From: Colwellia sp. 39_35_sub15_T18
GTDB lineage: Bacteria > Pseudomonadota > Gammaproteobacteria > Enterobacterales > Alteromonadaceae
DNA length: 64,000 nt
Assembly: GCA_002162675.1 (NCBI GenBank)
Contig: MAAE01000007.1
Span: 62,001-126,000 of the forward strand
Direction of reading: 5' to 3'
Below, piece by piece: positions 49,299-59,614 of the stretch; position 1 is the stretch's first letter; each line of letters opens with the position of its first letter. The position numbers and the translations under genes are program-made. The notes below the pieces were generated by a model. The model was given only the letters and a program-made list of their open reading frames with translations, did no database searches and was not told the DNA's origin.

Positions 49299-52200
49299 TT
49301 ACAATTGGCTAATTTCAGCATATAGTTTCTCGGCATATTCCGATGCTTCTTCATACTCAATATTATCAACCAGTTCAATTATATTATTAATAAAAAATGA
49401 ATATTCACTATTCTTACACATTGTTTGTATTCTGGGTAAATATTTCTCCACCGAAAAATCAGAAGCTTCCAGCAACGGTCTTATTTTATCCAAGTCACTG
49501 CGGAGACTTTCAATTGAAAATGAAACTGCTAGCTCAGTTTGAGTGGTATTGACTATACGAGCAATATCTTCAAGTAGTATATCCAATTCCTTTAATGTTA
49601 TATCGAATAAAGTCTTGCTTGGTGCTCCCTCTAGCAAGGTGTATTCCAGTTCATCACATAATGTCGATAATTCAAAAGCGCCTATATAAGCAGCATTCGA
49701 CTTTAGCGAATGTATCATTCGGTGGAGAGTCTCCCAGTCGCCCTTTCGATACAAATGTTCAAGTGCTTCTTTTTTTTCTTGACCATTCACAAAATCGTTT
49801 ACTAAATCCAAATAAAACTCGACATTACCTTTTAAATTATCCAAGGCTAAATCATATTTAATGCCTTTTACTTGCTTAATTAAAGATAATTTATCTTGAA
49901 TATTTTGAGGGATATCAACTCCTAAAAGAACCGTACTATCAAGGTTAAATCCTGACTCTTCAGATTCTTCTAAATGCATTTCAACTGTAACACTCAAAAA
50001 ATTGGTCAATGTTTTATACAATATATCAGGATCAATCGGCTTAATTAGATGAGTATTCATGCCGACCTCTAGACTTTTTTCAACATCACTTTGCATCGCA
50101 TGGGCTGTCATAGCAACGATAGGTAGATCAACCAGTTCCAACGTCTGTCGAATTTCTTTAGTGGCAGTTAACCCGTCCATTTCCGGCATCTGAATATCCA
50201 TCAGAACTAAGTCGTAAGTCGATTTCTGCAATTTGTCCAATGCAATCAAACCGTTTTCTGCAATATCCACTTGAACGTTCGTATCCTTCAAAAACCCTAG
50301 CATTACTTTACGGTTGAGAACGTTATCCTCAACTAATAAAATATGAAAAGAAGCTAAATTCGGCGTAGCAACTTCGGCTTTAAAAGCGCGTGGGCGCTCT
50401 TCCACAAGAGGTGACAGAACATTAATAATAGAATCTATTAATATCGATTGATTAACCGGTTTTTCAATAAACCCTTGAATCGCTGTGCCACTGATGAGTG
50501 GTTTAGCTGCGTATTTGTCATAAGCTGAAACCATTAGAATATGTGGCGATTTTTTGATACCCAACTCACTAATATGACGCACCGTTTCAATACCATCCAT
50601 ATTGGGCATTCGCCAGTCCATAAAAATAATATCATAGTAAATATCATCTTTTTCAGAGCGTTTAATAAACTCAATTGCCTCTTTACCTGATTCAGCTTCA
50701 TCAGCATGAATACCGAGATCATTTAGCAGGGATTGCAATACAGATCTAGCTAGAGGAATATCGTCCACCATAAGCACCTTCAGCTTTGATAATTTATTTT
50801 TATCAATCGATATTTCCGAGTTGAAATCGTCTTTTTCTACCAAGGCTGTAAAATGAAAAGCAGTGCCTTTACCCATTTCACTTTCAAGCCATATTTCTCC
50901 ATTCATTAACTCACTTAACTGCTTTGATATAGCTAAGCCAAGACCTGTTCCCCCATATTTTCGAGTCACAGAGTCATCTGCTTGAGAGAAAGACTGAAAT
51001 AATCTAGATTGCTGTTCCTCAGTCATGCCAATACCTGTATCAATAACAGAAAATTGCAACATTAACTGTTGCTCCCTGTCTTCTTTAATCTGTAATTTGA
51101 TACATATAGTGCCTATTTCAGTGAATTTAACAGCATTACTAATTAAATTAACTATGATTTGCTGGAGCCTGTATGAATCTCCTATAAGCTTGGGCGGTAT
51201 ATTTTTGTCTACATTAAGAATCAACTCAAGGCCTTTATCATGAGCTTTTAAAGTACTGAGATTGATTGCTTTACTTAATAGTTTTTCTAATGAAAATGAA
51301 CTTTTTTCAAGCGTTAGCTTACCCGCTTCAATCTTTGAAAAGTCGAGAATTTCATTAATTAATACTAATAGACCTTCACCTGACTCCAAAATATTTCTAA
51401 TATTATCTTCTTGTACATCGTCCAAGTCAGTTTTAAGTGTCAAACGACTAAAACCAATCACAGCATTCATAGGTGTACGAATTTCATGACTCATTTTTGC
51501 TAAAAAATCAGATTTAGCTTCGCTGGCTGCTTTTAACTTTAAGTTAGAGACTGCCAGCTGTGAAGTTCTCCGCTCAACCTTAGCCTCCAAGCCCTTATTT
51601 AACTCTATATTTTCTTCATTAATTAAACTAAATTTATTGGCCATAGCAAAAGCAAGTAATATCGATTCCAGAGCAAAACCAATCAGCCCCAAAAAGTATC
51701 CCGTGACACTTATAGGTGGTAATAGATCAAACGTAATCAAATTATTAAGCATATTCGGCACTGATAGGGTTATATATGCCAATATAAAATATCTTGCAGG
51801 CCTAAAACCAAGTCGCCAAGAATAGATTCCCGCATAAAACGCTAACAGCACATAAATACTACTTACTATTGTCAACAACCAAAACCCTGTGCCAGGAGCT
51901 GCCATAACAACAGGTATGCAACAAATAACGAAGCGAGCAAAATAAATGGAAAGTTTATTTAGTTTTGGATGAAACTCCTTCAATTTCAAAAAATGTGTAT
52001 AAAAATAAATACCAAAAACAATCATTAAATCAACACCTAACCAATGTAGGTGTGAATAAGAGTCGCCTGATATTCGAGGGAAAATCAATTGAAAATGAGT
52101 CCAATAGAAAACCCATGAACCTGTAAATAATGAATAATAAAGGTGACTGAGATCTTTAAAAGCAATATATATTAAAAAATTATAGATGCACAACGAGAGT

Positions 52201-52799
52201 CCGATGCCCAAACACAGTACAACAATTAAATTTTCTAACGTAACTTGATCTTTAAACGCTTCAACCGGTGTAACACGTATGTTAAGTGATAAGTAAAAAT
52301 AGCTACTTTCAATAAAACCAATAATATAGTGCGGTTCACCTATATTTAGCGTGATGTTATTACCGTAATGAAAATCGTATTCAGTCGGATAGTTTTCCCC
52401 TGAGAATACCTGCTGTACACCATTTTGAGAATAAATGGAGAAGCGCATATCCTCAATTAAAGTATTATAGGGATACAAAGCAAAGTCACTGTATTCAGAC
52501 TGGTTGTAAATTTTTATCACAAACCAAAATTTATCTCCATTGGCGTTGATTTCTGAAGGGGGTAATACTTTTTTATCTTCAAGCCACCCAGGTATGTCAT
52601 CTAAACCGGCAGGGAGTTCTACGTCGTCAGCTTGGTAGTATGTGACAAGATCGCTAAAGTCACGATCAACAGTAGAAGAATTTAATATTAGCGGCTCTAC
52701 CTTTGTAGCACTTACACTGAATGACACAACAAACAACAGAGCGACACACAACAAAGCATTAACATATATGAATGTTTTTCTTAACATAAAGTAGACCAA
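49299..52799 (-). CDS. 7TMR-DISM hybrid sensor histidine kinase (HisKA-HATPase-REC-REC-HPt)
   Basis: N-terminal DISM/7TM region; AKMSHEIRTPMNAVIGFSRL; FMDWRMPNMDG; LMDIQMPEMDG; HPt LHRMIHSLKSNAAYIG. Confidence 0.94.
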   Translation of the reverse strand: MVYFMLRKTFIYVNALLCVALLFVVSFSVSATKVEPLILNSSTVDRDFSDLVTYYQADDVELPAGLDDIPGWLEDKKVLPPSEINANGDKFWFVIKIYNQSEYSDFALYPYNTLIEDMRFSIYSQNGVQQVFSGENYPTEYDFHYGNNITLNIGEPHYIIGFIESSYFYLSLNIRVTPVEAFKDQVTLENLIVVLCLGIGLSLCIYNFLIYIAFKDLSHLYYSLFTGSWVFYWTHFQLIFPRISGDSYSHLHWLGVDLMIVFGIYFYTHFLKLKEFHPKLNKLSIYFARFVICCIPVVMAAPGTGFWLLTIVSSIYVLLAFYAGIYSWRLGFRPARYFILAYITLSVPNMLNNLITFDLLPPISVTGYFLGLIGFALESILLAFAMANKFSLINEENIELNKGLEAKVERRTSQLAVSNLKLKAASEAKSDFLAKMSHEIRTPMNAVIGFSRLTLKTDLDDVQEDNIRNILESGEGLLVLINEILDFSKIEAGKLTLEKSSFSLEKLLSKAINLSTLKAHDKGLELILNVDKNIPPKLIGDSYRLQQIIVNLISNAVKFTEIGTICIKLQIKEDREQQLMLQFSVIDTGIGMTEEQQSRLFQSFSQADDSVTRKYGGTGLGLAISKQLSELMNGEIWLESEMGKGTAFHFTALVEKDDFNSEISIDKNKLSKLKVLMVDDIPLARSVLQSLLNDLGIHADEAESGKEAIEFIKRSEKDDIYYDIIFMDWRMPNMDGIETVRHISELGIKKSPHILMVSAYDKYAAKPLISGTAIQGFIEKPVNQSILIDSIINVLSPLVEERPRAFKAEVATPNLASFHILLVEDNVLNRKVMLGFLKDTNVQVDIAENGLIALDKLQKSTYDLVLMDIQMPEMDGLTATKEIRQTLELVDLPIVAMTAHAMQSDVEKSLEVGMNTHLIKPIDPDILYKTLTNFLSVTVEMHLEESEESGFNLDSTVLLGVDIPQNIQDKLSLIKQVKGIKYDLALDNLKGNVEFYLDLVNDFVNGQEKKEALEHLYRKGDWETLHRMIHSLKSNAAYIGAFELSTLCDELEYTLLEGAPSKTLFDITLKELDILLEDIARIVNTTQTELAVSFSIESLRSDLDKIRPLLEASDFSVEKYLPRIQTMCKNSEYSFFINNIIELVDNIEYEEASEYAEKLYAEISQL

Positions 52800-52849
52800 T
52801 CCAATAATACTAAAGGCGCTAAACAGTAATAATTAAATAGCGGAAGTTT

Positions 52850-55228
52850 TTAAAATCGCCAATTTACATCAAGACCATAGTGTCGAGGCATAGGCATAAT
52901 ATAATAATCAAACATAAACATTTGCTGAGCATTAATGGCATAAACGGGCTCATTGTTCTCTTCAATACTCTTAATCCACAGTGATACATCATAACTTTCA
53001 TCTACTGACGACCAAGTAAACCTAGCATTTGACTGCATATAAGCGTCTGCTTTAATTTCCTCATACCCATAGTCATCATTGTAAGCAGAGAACCACTGTT
53101 TACTCACATAGTGACTATTTAAGTGCATTGATACTTCTCCCCAGCTCCCTTTAGCCGCGATGTAATCCACCGAAATATTCATATTTACACTGGGCGCCGA
53201 AGGTAATTGATTACCAGAAAGGTCGACGGGTAAACTTGTCGCCGGGTTTGTTAAGCTAAGTTCATCATACTCAGTATCGAGTAAACCAATACCTATATTA
53301 ATTGATAAGTCCTGGGACAATAACGCACGAAATTCTAATTCCACACCATCAATGTACGAGCTACCCGCATTTTCCAGAAATCGTACCGCACCAACAATAT
53401 TAACCAGCTGCTGGTTTTTGTAATCATTATGAAATATCGCGCCATTAAGCTGCAAGCGATTATTCCACCAACGAGATTTCATCCCAATTTCGTATGCCTG
53501 TACCGTTTCAGGTTCAGCTACGGTCAATTCAGTCGTACTGAAAGTTGCACCACCATTAAAAGCACTACTGCGATACCCCTGACTATAACTACCATAAAAC
53601 ATAAATTCATCGGATAATTGATATTTCAACCCCATACTACCGCTTACTTTGTCATCGTCGTAACGCTTAGTTGGCTGATCTACAATTAAGTCATAGGCGT
53701 GATTAGCATCATAATCGCCCACCCATGAATGGACATTAGAAAGTTCACCTTTATCTTTGGTATAACGCAAACCCAAGAAGCCTTCTAAAAACTCATTAAT
53801 GTCGTAGGTTAAGTGAGCATAAATAGCCTGAGAATCACGCTGTTGTTGATAGCTTTGGCCTACGGTAAAACCACTAGTCGTTAGCGAAGGATCAAATGGC
53901 ACTCCTAAAGACTCAGTGAACAACAGAAAGCTCAGGTCATTTTGAATTTTCATTTTATCGTGACTAACAAACACGCCAACAATAGCATTAAGATCCCCCT
54001 CAAAATTGGTAGTTAAACGTAGATCTTGTGACCACTGCTCAATCTTACTACCCCAATCTATTTCAAGAATTGAGACCGGTGAACCATCGCCGTTCTCATT
54101 TAAAGCTTTACCCTTTGACCATGCTGTCACGGAGGTATAATCAATATCTTTTGTTAATGCACCTTTTATGGCTAAATTAATACTATCTGTTTCTGTTCTA
54201 TAAGCACCCACTTTATCTTCTGAGCCTTCAAAGTCATCATAGTTTTGTTCAATACGTTGTTCTATTGCACCACCACTAAAAAAGCCCGCCACATCATAAC
54301 CATTAGGACCTCGCCCTTTAGCAATAATTCCCGCCGTATTTCCAAGGGTCTTACCTGACTGCAAACGTAATGTTGCATCAATAGTATCTGTTTTATAACG
54401 TAACGAGGTTCGAAGCGCCCAATTGTTAATCTCTCGTAAATCTTCAGCGCCTTCATAGTTATTTTTATAAAACCCGTCACTGTCGCTGTAGGTAAAAGCG
54501 GTTCTTAGCCCCAGAGTCTCATCAATAAATACGGTTTCAGCTGCGCCTGAAACACGAAGGTTATTATTATTGCCGTAGGAAAAATGCAAGCGTGCATTAC
54601 GCTCAAATTCAGGAATTTTACTCGTAAAGTTGATAGCTCCAGCGGTCGTGTTTTTACCGTATAACGTTCCTTGTGGGCCACGTAGAACTTCGGCACGTTC
54701 AATATCAATCAAGTATGAAGCCTGCATAAAAGATGCCTCAATTGGTGACTCATCGACATAAATACCAACAGGGCTAGATTGATTGCTGTTAAAGTCCGTC
54801 ATACTTATTCCACGTAATGTAAAAATAGGCTGCGCATCACCATAAGGTTGTGATACCTGTAGATTAGGCGTTTGTTGAGCAATATCTGACGGCAGGAGGA
54901 TACCCAAGCTCGATAATGATTGGCTATCAAAAGCCGATATTGAAACCGGCACCTTTTGAAGGTTTTTTATGCGTTTCTGTGCCGTTACCACTATAACTTC
55001 CAGCACCGGATGTGGCTTTGGGGTTATATTTGATGGTAATAAAACATCCACGTTTGACGCCGATTCGCTATCGGTAGCAATGAGTGAAACAGGCACATTT
55101 TGAATACTTTCAACATCGTGCTTTCCAGTTACAACTAATACATCCTGATTATGGGCAGAAGAGAAAAAAGAGAATAGAAAGAAAGGAGCTACAAACTTTA
55201 AAGAAAAGCGTGAAGGAAACACCAGCAT
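52850..55228 (-). CDS. TonB-dependent receptor with duplicated TonB-box/plug start
   Basis: TBDR plug (VLRGPQGTLYGKNTTAGAINFTSK) and barrel (YDDDKVSGSMGLKYQLSDEFMFYGSYSQGYRSSAFNGG). Confidence 0.94.
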   Translation of the reverse strand: MLVFPSRFSLKFVAPFFLFSFFSSAHNQDVLVVTGKHDVESIQNVPVSLIATDSESASNVDVLLPSNITPKPHPVLEVIVVTAQKRIKNLQKVPVSISAFDSQSLSSLGILLPSDIAQQTPNLQVSQPYGDAQPIFTLRGISMTDFNSNQSSPVGIYVDESPIEASFMQASYLIDIERAEVLRGPQGTLYGKNTTAGAINFTSKIPEFERNARLHFSYGNNNNLRVSGAAETVFIDETLGLRTAFTYSDSDGFYKNNYEGAEDLREINNWALRTSLRYKTDTIDATLRLQSGKTLGNTAGIIAKGRGPNGYDVAGFFSGGAIEQRIEQNYDDFEGSEDKVGAYRTETDSINLAIKGALTKDIDYTSVTAWSKGKALNENGDGSPVSILEIDWGSKIEQWSQDLRLTTNFEGDLNAIVGVFVSHDKMKIQNDLSFLLFTESLGVPFDPSLTTSGFTVGQSYQQQRDSQAIYAHLTYDINEFLEGFLGLRYTKDKGELSNVHSWVGDYDANHAYDLIVDQPTKRYDDDKVSGSMGLKYQLSDEFMFYGSYSQGYRSSAFNGGATFSTTELTVAEPETVQAYEIGMKSRWWNNRLQLNGAIFHNDYKNQQLVNIVGAVRFLENAGSSYIDGVELEFRALLSQDLSINIGIGLLDTEYDELSLTNPATSLPVDLSGNQLPSAPSVNMNISVDYIAAKGSWGEVSMHLNSHYVSKQWFSAYNDDYGYEEIKADAYMQSNARFTWSSVDESYDVSLWIKSIEENNEPVYAINAQQMFMFDYYIMPMPRHYGLDVNWRF

Positions 55229-55690
55229 ATTATATTAAAGTCCACAAAAAACCTGAGTCTTAACTATAAACATCCGACAGATTAATTTCAATGAACAATA
55301 CCTCTATTTAACGGTATACCATACTTACATTATGCTTTTTTTATAAATGAAATGGAAAATTATAATAATTTTATCAAAGACCTATTTCATAAATATTTTA
55401 TCTTTACCCATCAATGTAATTTTCTGAATTTTGATATTAAATACGTTATAAAAAAGCCAAAGTTGTTACTGATTGTTGGACTATAACTAGCAAGACTATT
55501 CACTAAGAACATACAAGATATAACACAGATCCTATTTATATTTTCCGAGAAGCTATGTCAGTAATGATCAAAGTGGATGATATTGATCTCCACCAAAAAA
55601 TTTGTTTTTACAAAAAAAAACGTTTAGTGTTTGTGGGCGCATCAACTTGAGCCATTTTTCACGTTGATATCATAAAGTTATATTAAGGAC

Positions 55691-56662
55691 ATGAGTATGA
55701 TGAATAATTTACCTCCCTACATTAACTACCCAGGCAATATGATTATACATCCACCCTGCAATATGGATAATGCCGATATGTATGGTTTTTTCGCTAAAGG
55801 AAAACTTGAAGCGCTACAAGCTAGCGTTGATCAATGCCTCAATACTCCAGCTAATGGCAAGATGCACTTTAAAGTGCTATCGCCCTACATCATGCTAACA
55901 TTCACCCAGGTTGGTAAAGTCGCTCCAGTTAATCCTCCTGGTAAAGATTACGGTTGGTTTCCTGAAGGTGATGTTATTCCTTGGATTATGGTTGGCAGTA
56001 TGGTCGAGCATAATGGGAAGCAAAAGCTTGATCATATTTTCTGGTATCCTCGATTTACTTGGGTAGATGATGGTATGGCAATGATCACCGGTAGAGAGGT
56101 TTTAGGCTATCCCAAATACCTCGGTGATATAGTTATGCCGAATAAATCTGGTGACCCTGCTACTAACTTTAGCTGTAGTGTCAAGGCCTTCCAACCCTTT
56201 AATGTCGCTACAGAAATGGCTAATCATCCTCTAATTGAAGTAAATCAAACCAAAGATGGTCCAGTAAAAAAGATAAAAACAATTTTTGATTTAATTGAAC
56301 TGGCCAGCAATACAGAAGATTTGCTAGATTTGGATTTAGCTGGAATAGAACAGGTTTTAGATATTCTTAAAAAACCTGGTGTTGATCAACTATTTCTTAA
56401 ACAATTTCCTAACTGTAGAGGTGATAAAGCGATATATCAGGCGATAATTCACGCGCCAGCCGCCATCAAAAAAATTCATTCAGTCGAACTGCTTGGAGGT
56501 CAATACAAATTAACCGTACAGCAAGTCGATAGCTTTCCTTTGGTAGAGACTCTAGGGCTAAAACTTGGTGCCCAAAAAACACTACTTCCCTTTCATGTGA
56601 ATTTTGACTTTGTTATCGAGAATGGTACGGAATTGGTTAATAACTCTGACATTACACCCTAA
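55691..56662 (+). CDS. Acetoacetate decarboxylase (ADC)-like protein
   Basis: ITGREVLGYPKYLGDIVMP and overall ADC-fold-like sequence. Confidence 0.72.
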   Translation: MSMMNNLPPYINYPGNMIIHPPCNMDNADMYGFFAKGKLEALQASVDQCLNTPANGKMHFKVLSPYIMLTFTQVGKVAPVNPPGKDYGWFPEGDVIPWIMVGSMVEHNGKQKLDHIFWYPRFTWVDDGMAMITGREVLGYPKYLGDIVMPNKSGDPATNFSCSVKAFQPFNVATEMANHPLIEVNQTKDGPVKKIKTIFDLIELASNTEDLLDLDLAGIEQVLDILKKPGVDQLFLKQFPNCRGDKAIYQAIIHAPAAIKKIHSVELLGGQYKLTVQQVDSFPLVETLGLKLGAQKTLLPFHVNFDFVIENGTELVNNSDITP

Positions 56663-56813
56663 TATCACTTTTCTCAGTGCCTACTGAATTAATAAAAATT
56701 TCAGCCTCAACAGTCTATTGAGGTATGAGAGCAGTAGGGATGCTGCATTACAACAATTTAATAGAGCTCTTTCATTACTAAAGGCTAGGAGCAATCAATT
56801 ATGGAAATAAATA

Positions 56814-59042
56814 ATGTCTATAACTAATAAAAGTTCCCCTGATAACACGAATACTGCAGCTGAAACTACACCCGAAAAAATTGCCATCCTAGGAACTGGC
56901 GTAGCTGCTATGACCTCTGCTTTTTATTTAACAGACCAACCTTCGTGGAAAGAAAAATATGATATTACGGTCTACCAAATGGGCTGGCGTGCTGGTGGTA
57001 AAGGTGCAAGTGGTTGTAATGCTGAATATGGAGAACGCATTGAAGAACATGGCTTGCATATCTGGTTTGGTTTTTATGAAAATGCCTTTAAAACGATACA
57101 AGAAACTTATAAATTACTTAATCGTCCAGAAGGTGCACCACTGCGAACTTGGGAGGATGCCTTTAAACCTCACAGTTTTATTGCATTAGAGGAATACATT
57201 GATAAAAAGTGGGAGACTTGGCCGATTAATTTCCCTACTAACAACTTAGTCCCAGGCACGAGTGAACGAAGCGCTAATCTTTGGGAGCTTCTGCCGGCAG
57301 CTTATTCATGGATTAATGAAGCTATTGATGAATTAGAACCTCATTTAGTGAGTAATAGTGGTAACCACATTGAAAAATGGCTTACAAAACTCTCGAAAGA
57401 AATAGGTAAAGATCTAAAGAGTATTAATCACGCGACACTTCATTTAAAAGGACTTATTGATTCTTTACCAAAGCAAACTAAAAATCATGACAGCGGAATA
57501 ATTAATGATATTTTCATGTTATTTAAAGCGTTTAATAAGCTTAAAAATTTACTGCCTATAATTTTAGATCCAATATTAAATGATCTTCCTGGCGTGCGCC
57601 GTTTATTTATTATTGTTGATTTAGGACTCACCATTATTACTGGTATGATTGAAGACAATGTTTTCACCAAAGGTTTCGACGTTATAAATAACTATGACTA
57701 TAAACAATGGTTAATTAAACATGGTGCCAATAAAAAATATACCGCCAATTCTGCCGCTGTGATTGGGTTTTACGACTTGGCTTTTGCCTATGTCGATGGC
57801 AATGAGAAAAAACCCAATATAGAAGCTGGCACCATGCTGAGATCTTTTCTTAAAATAAGCCTTGAATTTCGCGGTGCAATCATGTGGAAAATGCAAGCCG
57901 GTATGGGGGACGCAATATTCGCTCCTTTCTATCAAGCTCTCAAAGAACGTGGAGTAAAGTTTGAATTTTTTCACAAAGTGGAAGAATTAATTCCTGAAGG
58001 AAATACCGTTTCAACCATTAAGTTAACAAAGCAAGTTAACCTAAAAGCTGATATTGAAGAATATAACCCTTTAGTAGAAGTTTATGGACATGGTTCAATT
58101 GAAGGTGAGCCACCACTCGACTGCTGGCCCAGTAAACCAAATTATGGCCAGATTGATCCAATTCAGGCGGAATTATTACAAGAACATGACATTAACTTAG
58201 AGTCATTTTGGTCAAATTGGGGAAAGGTATACAAAGAACATACTTCCAAAACTCTCCCCGAAATAATCCTTAAAAAAGGAGTTGATTTCGATAAGATTAT
58301 TTTTGGTATTTCCGTAGCTTCATTACCGCACTTATGTCCTAAGCTATTAGAAAAAAGCGAGCCTTTGAGGCTCACAACAGAAAAAATAAAAACAGTGGTA
58401 ACTCAAGCTTATCAAGTATGGAATAACGTGACACTGGAAGGCTTAGGCTGGTCGCATAATCCCAAAGCCGATCCTACGGCACAACCTGTTTTATCAAGTT
58501 TTGTTGAACCCTTTGATACTTGGGCATGCATGGATCAGTTACTTTGCAGAGAAGATTGGCCAACGGCCCACCAACCTAAAAATATCGCTTATTTTTGTAA
58601 TGTTATGCCCGTAGACTTATTTCCTCCTGCCAGTGATTCAAGCTTTCCTGCGAAGTGTTATGACACCGTTAAGAAAAATGCCATGAAGAACCTTACTGAC
58701 GATATTTACAACATATGGCCAGAGGTCGCTAAGAAAGGAGCGTTTAACTGGGATATTTTAGTAGATATTCACAACCAACAAGGTGAAGCTCGTTTTGATA
58801 GTCAATTCTGGCGTGCCAATATTGACCCAAGTGAGCGCTACGTTCAGTCGGTTGTAGACAGCACACAGTACAGACTAGCCACTGATGGAAGTGGGTTTGA
58901 TAACCTTTATCTGACCGGAGATTGGATAAAAACAGGCTTGAACGTTGGCTGTGTAGAAGCGGCAACCATGGCTGGCATGCAAACATCTCGAGCTATTTGT
59001 GGACATCCAGAAACAATACATGGAGAAAAAGATTCTAATTGA
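56814..59042 (+). CDS. Large FAD/NAD(P)-binding oxidoreductase (amine-oxidase/phytoene-desaturase-like)
   Basis: IAILGTGVAAMTSAFYLTD...YDITVYQMGWRAGGKGASG; C-terminal LYLTGDWIKTGLNVGCVEAATMAGMQTSRAI. Confidence 0.85.
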   Translation: MSITNKSSPDNTNTAAETTPEKIAILGTGVAAMTSAFYLTDQPSWKEKYDITVYQMGWRAGGKGASGCNAEYGERIEEHGLHIWFGFYENAFKTIQETYKLLNRPEGAPLRTWEDAFKPHSFIALEEYIDKKWETWPINFPTNNLVPGTSERSANLWELLPAAYSWINEAIDELEPHLVSNSGNHIEKWLTKLSKEIGKDLKSINHATLHLKGLIDSLPKQTKNHDSGIINDIFMLFKAFNKLKNLLPIILDPILNDLPGVRRLFIIVDLGLTIITGMIEDNVFTKGFDVINNYDYKQWLIKHGANKKYTANSAAVIGFYDLAFAYVDGNEKKPNIEAGTMLRSFLKISLEFRGAIMWKMQAGMGDAIFAPFYQALKERGVKFEFFHKVEELIPEGNTVSTIKLTKQVNLKADIEEYNPLVEVYGHGSIEGEPPLDCWPSKPNYGQIDPIQAELLQEHDINLESFWSNWGKVYKEHTSKTLPEIILKKGVDFDKIIFGISVASLPHLCPKLLEKSEPLRLTTEKIKTVVTQAYQVWNNVTLEGLGWSHNPKADPTAQPVLSSFVEPFDTWACMDQLLCREDWPTAHQPKNIAYFCNVMPVDLFPPASDSSFPAKCYDTVKKNAMKNLTDDIYNIWPEVAKKGAFNWDILVDIHNQQGEARFDSQFWRANIDPSERYVQSVVDSTQYRLATDGSGFDNLYLTGDWIKTGLNVGCVEAATMAGMQTSRAICGHPETIHGEKDSN

Positions 59043-59330
59043 GGCCAGTAGTCGCTATAACTGACAAATTTAGCGACTAACAACCTTTTATGAATTGCAC
59101 ACATCAATTCACATAAAAATGCTAGTTTCAACTGGAATTAAAAGCGTATAAAGTAAAGCATTAATTGATAAAAATAGCAGCTCCTTTTTCGAAATCAATA
59201 GCGTAGCATAACGTTTCTAAACCAACCCTACAGTGAGTATATGGGTAGTTTTTACTTATCATTTTCTCACTCTTTAAGAGAATAATCATTTGACAAGATA
59301 TGCTTTCACCAGAAAGTTAGATTAGGATTG

Positions 59331-59364
59331 AAAAAAAGCCCGAACATTACTGTTCGGGCTTTCT
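59331..59364. terminator. Intrinsic terminator
   Basis: aaaaaaagcccgaacattactgttcgggctttctt. Confidence 0.85.
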
Positions 59365-59476
59365 TTATTTAGTGTTTGAGCTGTGTATATAGAGTTAAAA
59401 ATTTCTATGCGTCATGCCGCCCATGTAGCCTTTATCTACTTGTTTTTATTGAATTAGTTACATAGGAGCTAGTGGT

Positions 59477-59495
59477 GATACCCCACTTCATACCC
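59477..59495. repeat. Direct repeat left copy (19 bp) flanking AbiEi-Fic module
   Basis: gataccccacttcataccc, one mismatch to 61231-61249. Confidence 0.8.
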
Positions 59496-59614
59496 CTACA
59501 CCTCAAGTATTCACCCTAACTTATTGAATAATAATGAAACATCGTTGTTTCATATAAACCTCACATAATTGAAAAATATAACATCAACATCCTAAATTGT
59601 TACCGTTATATTAA

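Noticed and set aside
54262-54480. Short minus ORF inside the TonB receptor gene
   Set aside because: Alternative frame of a strongly supported gene.
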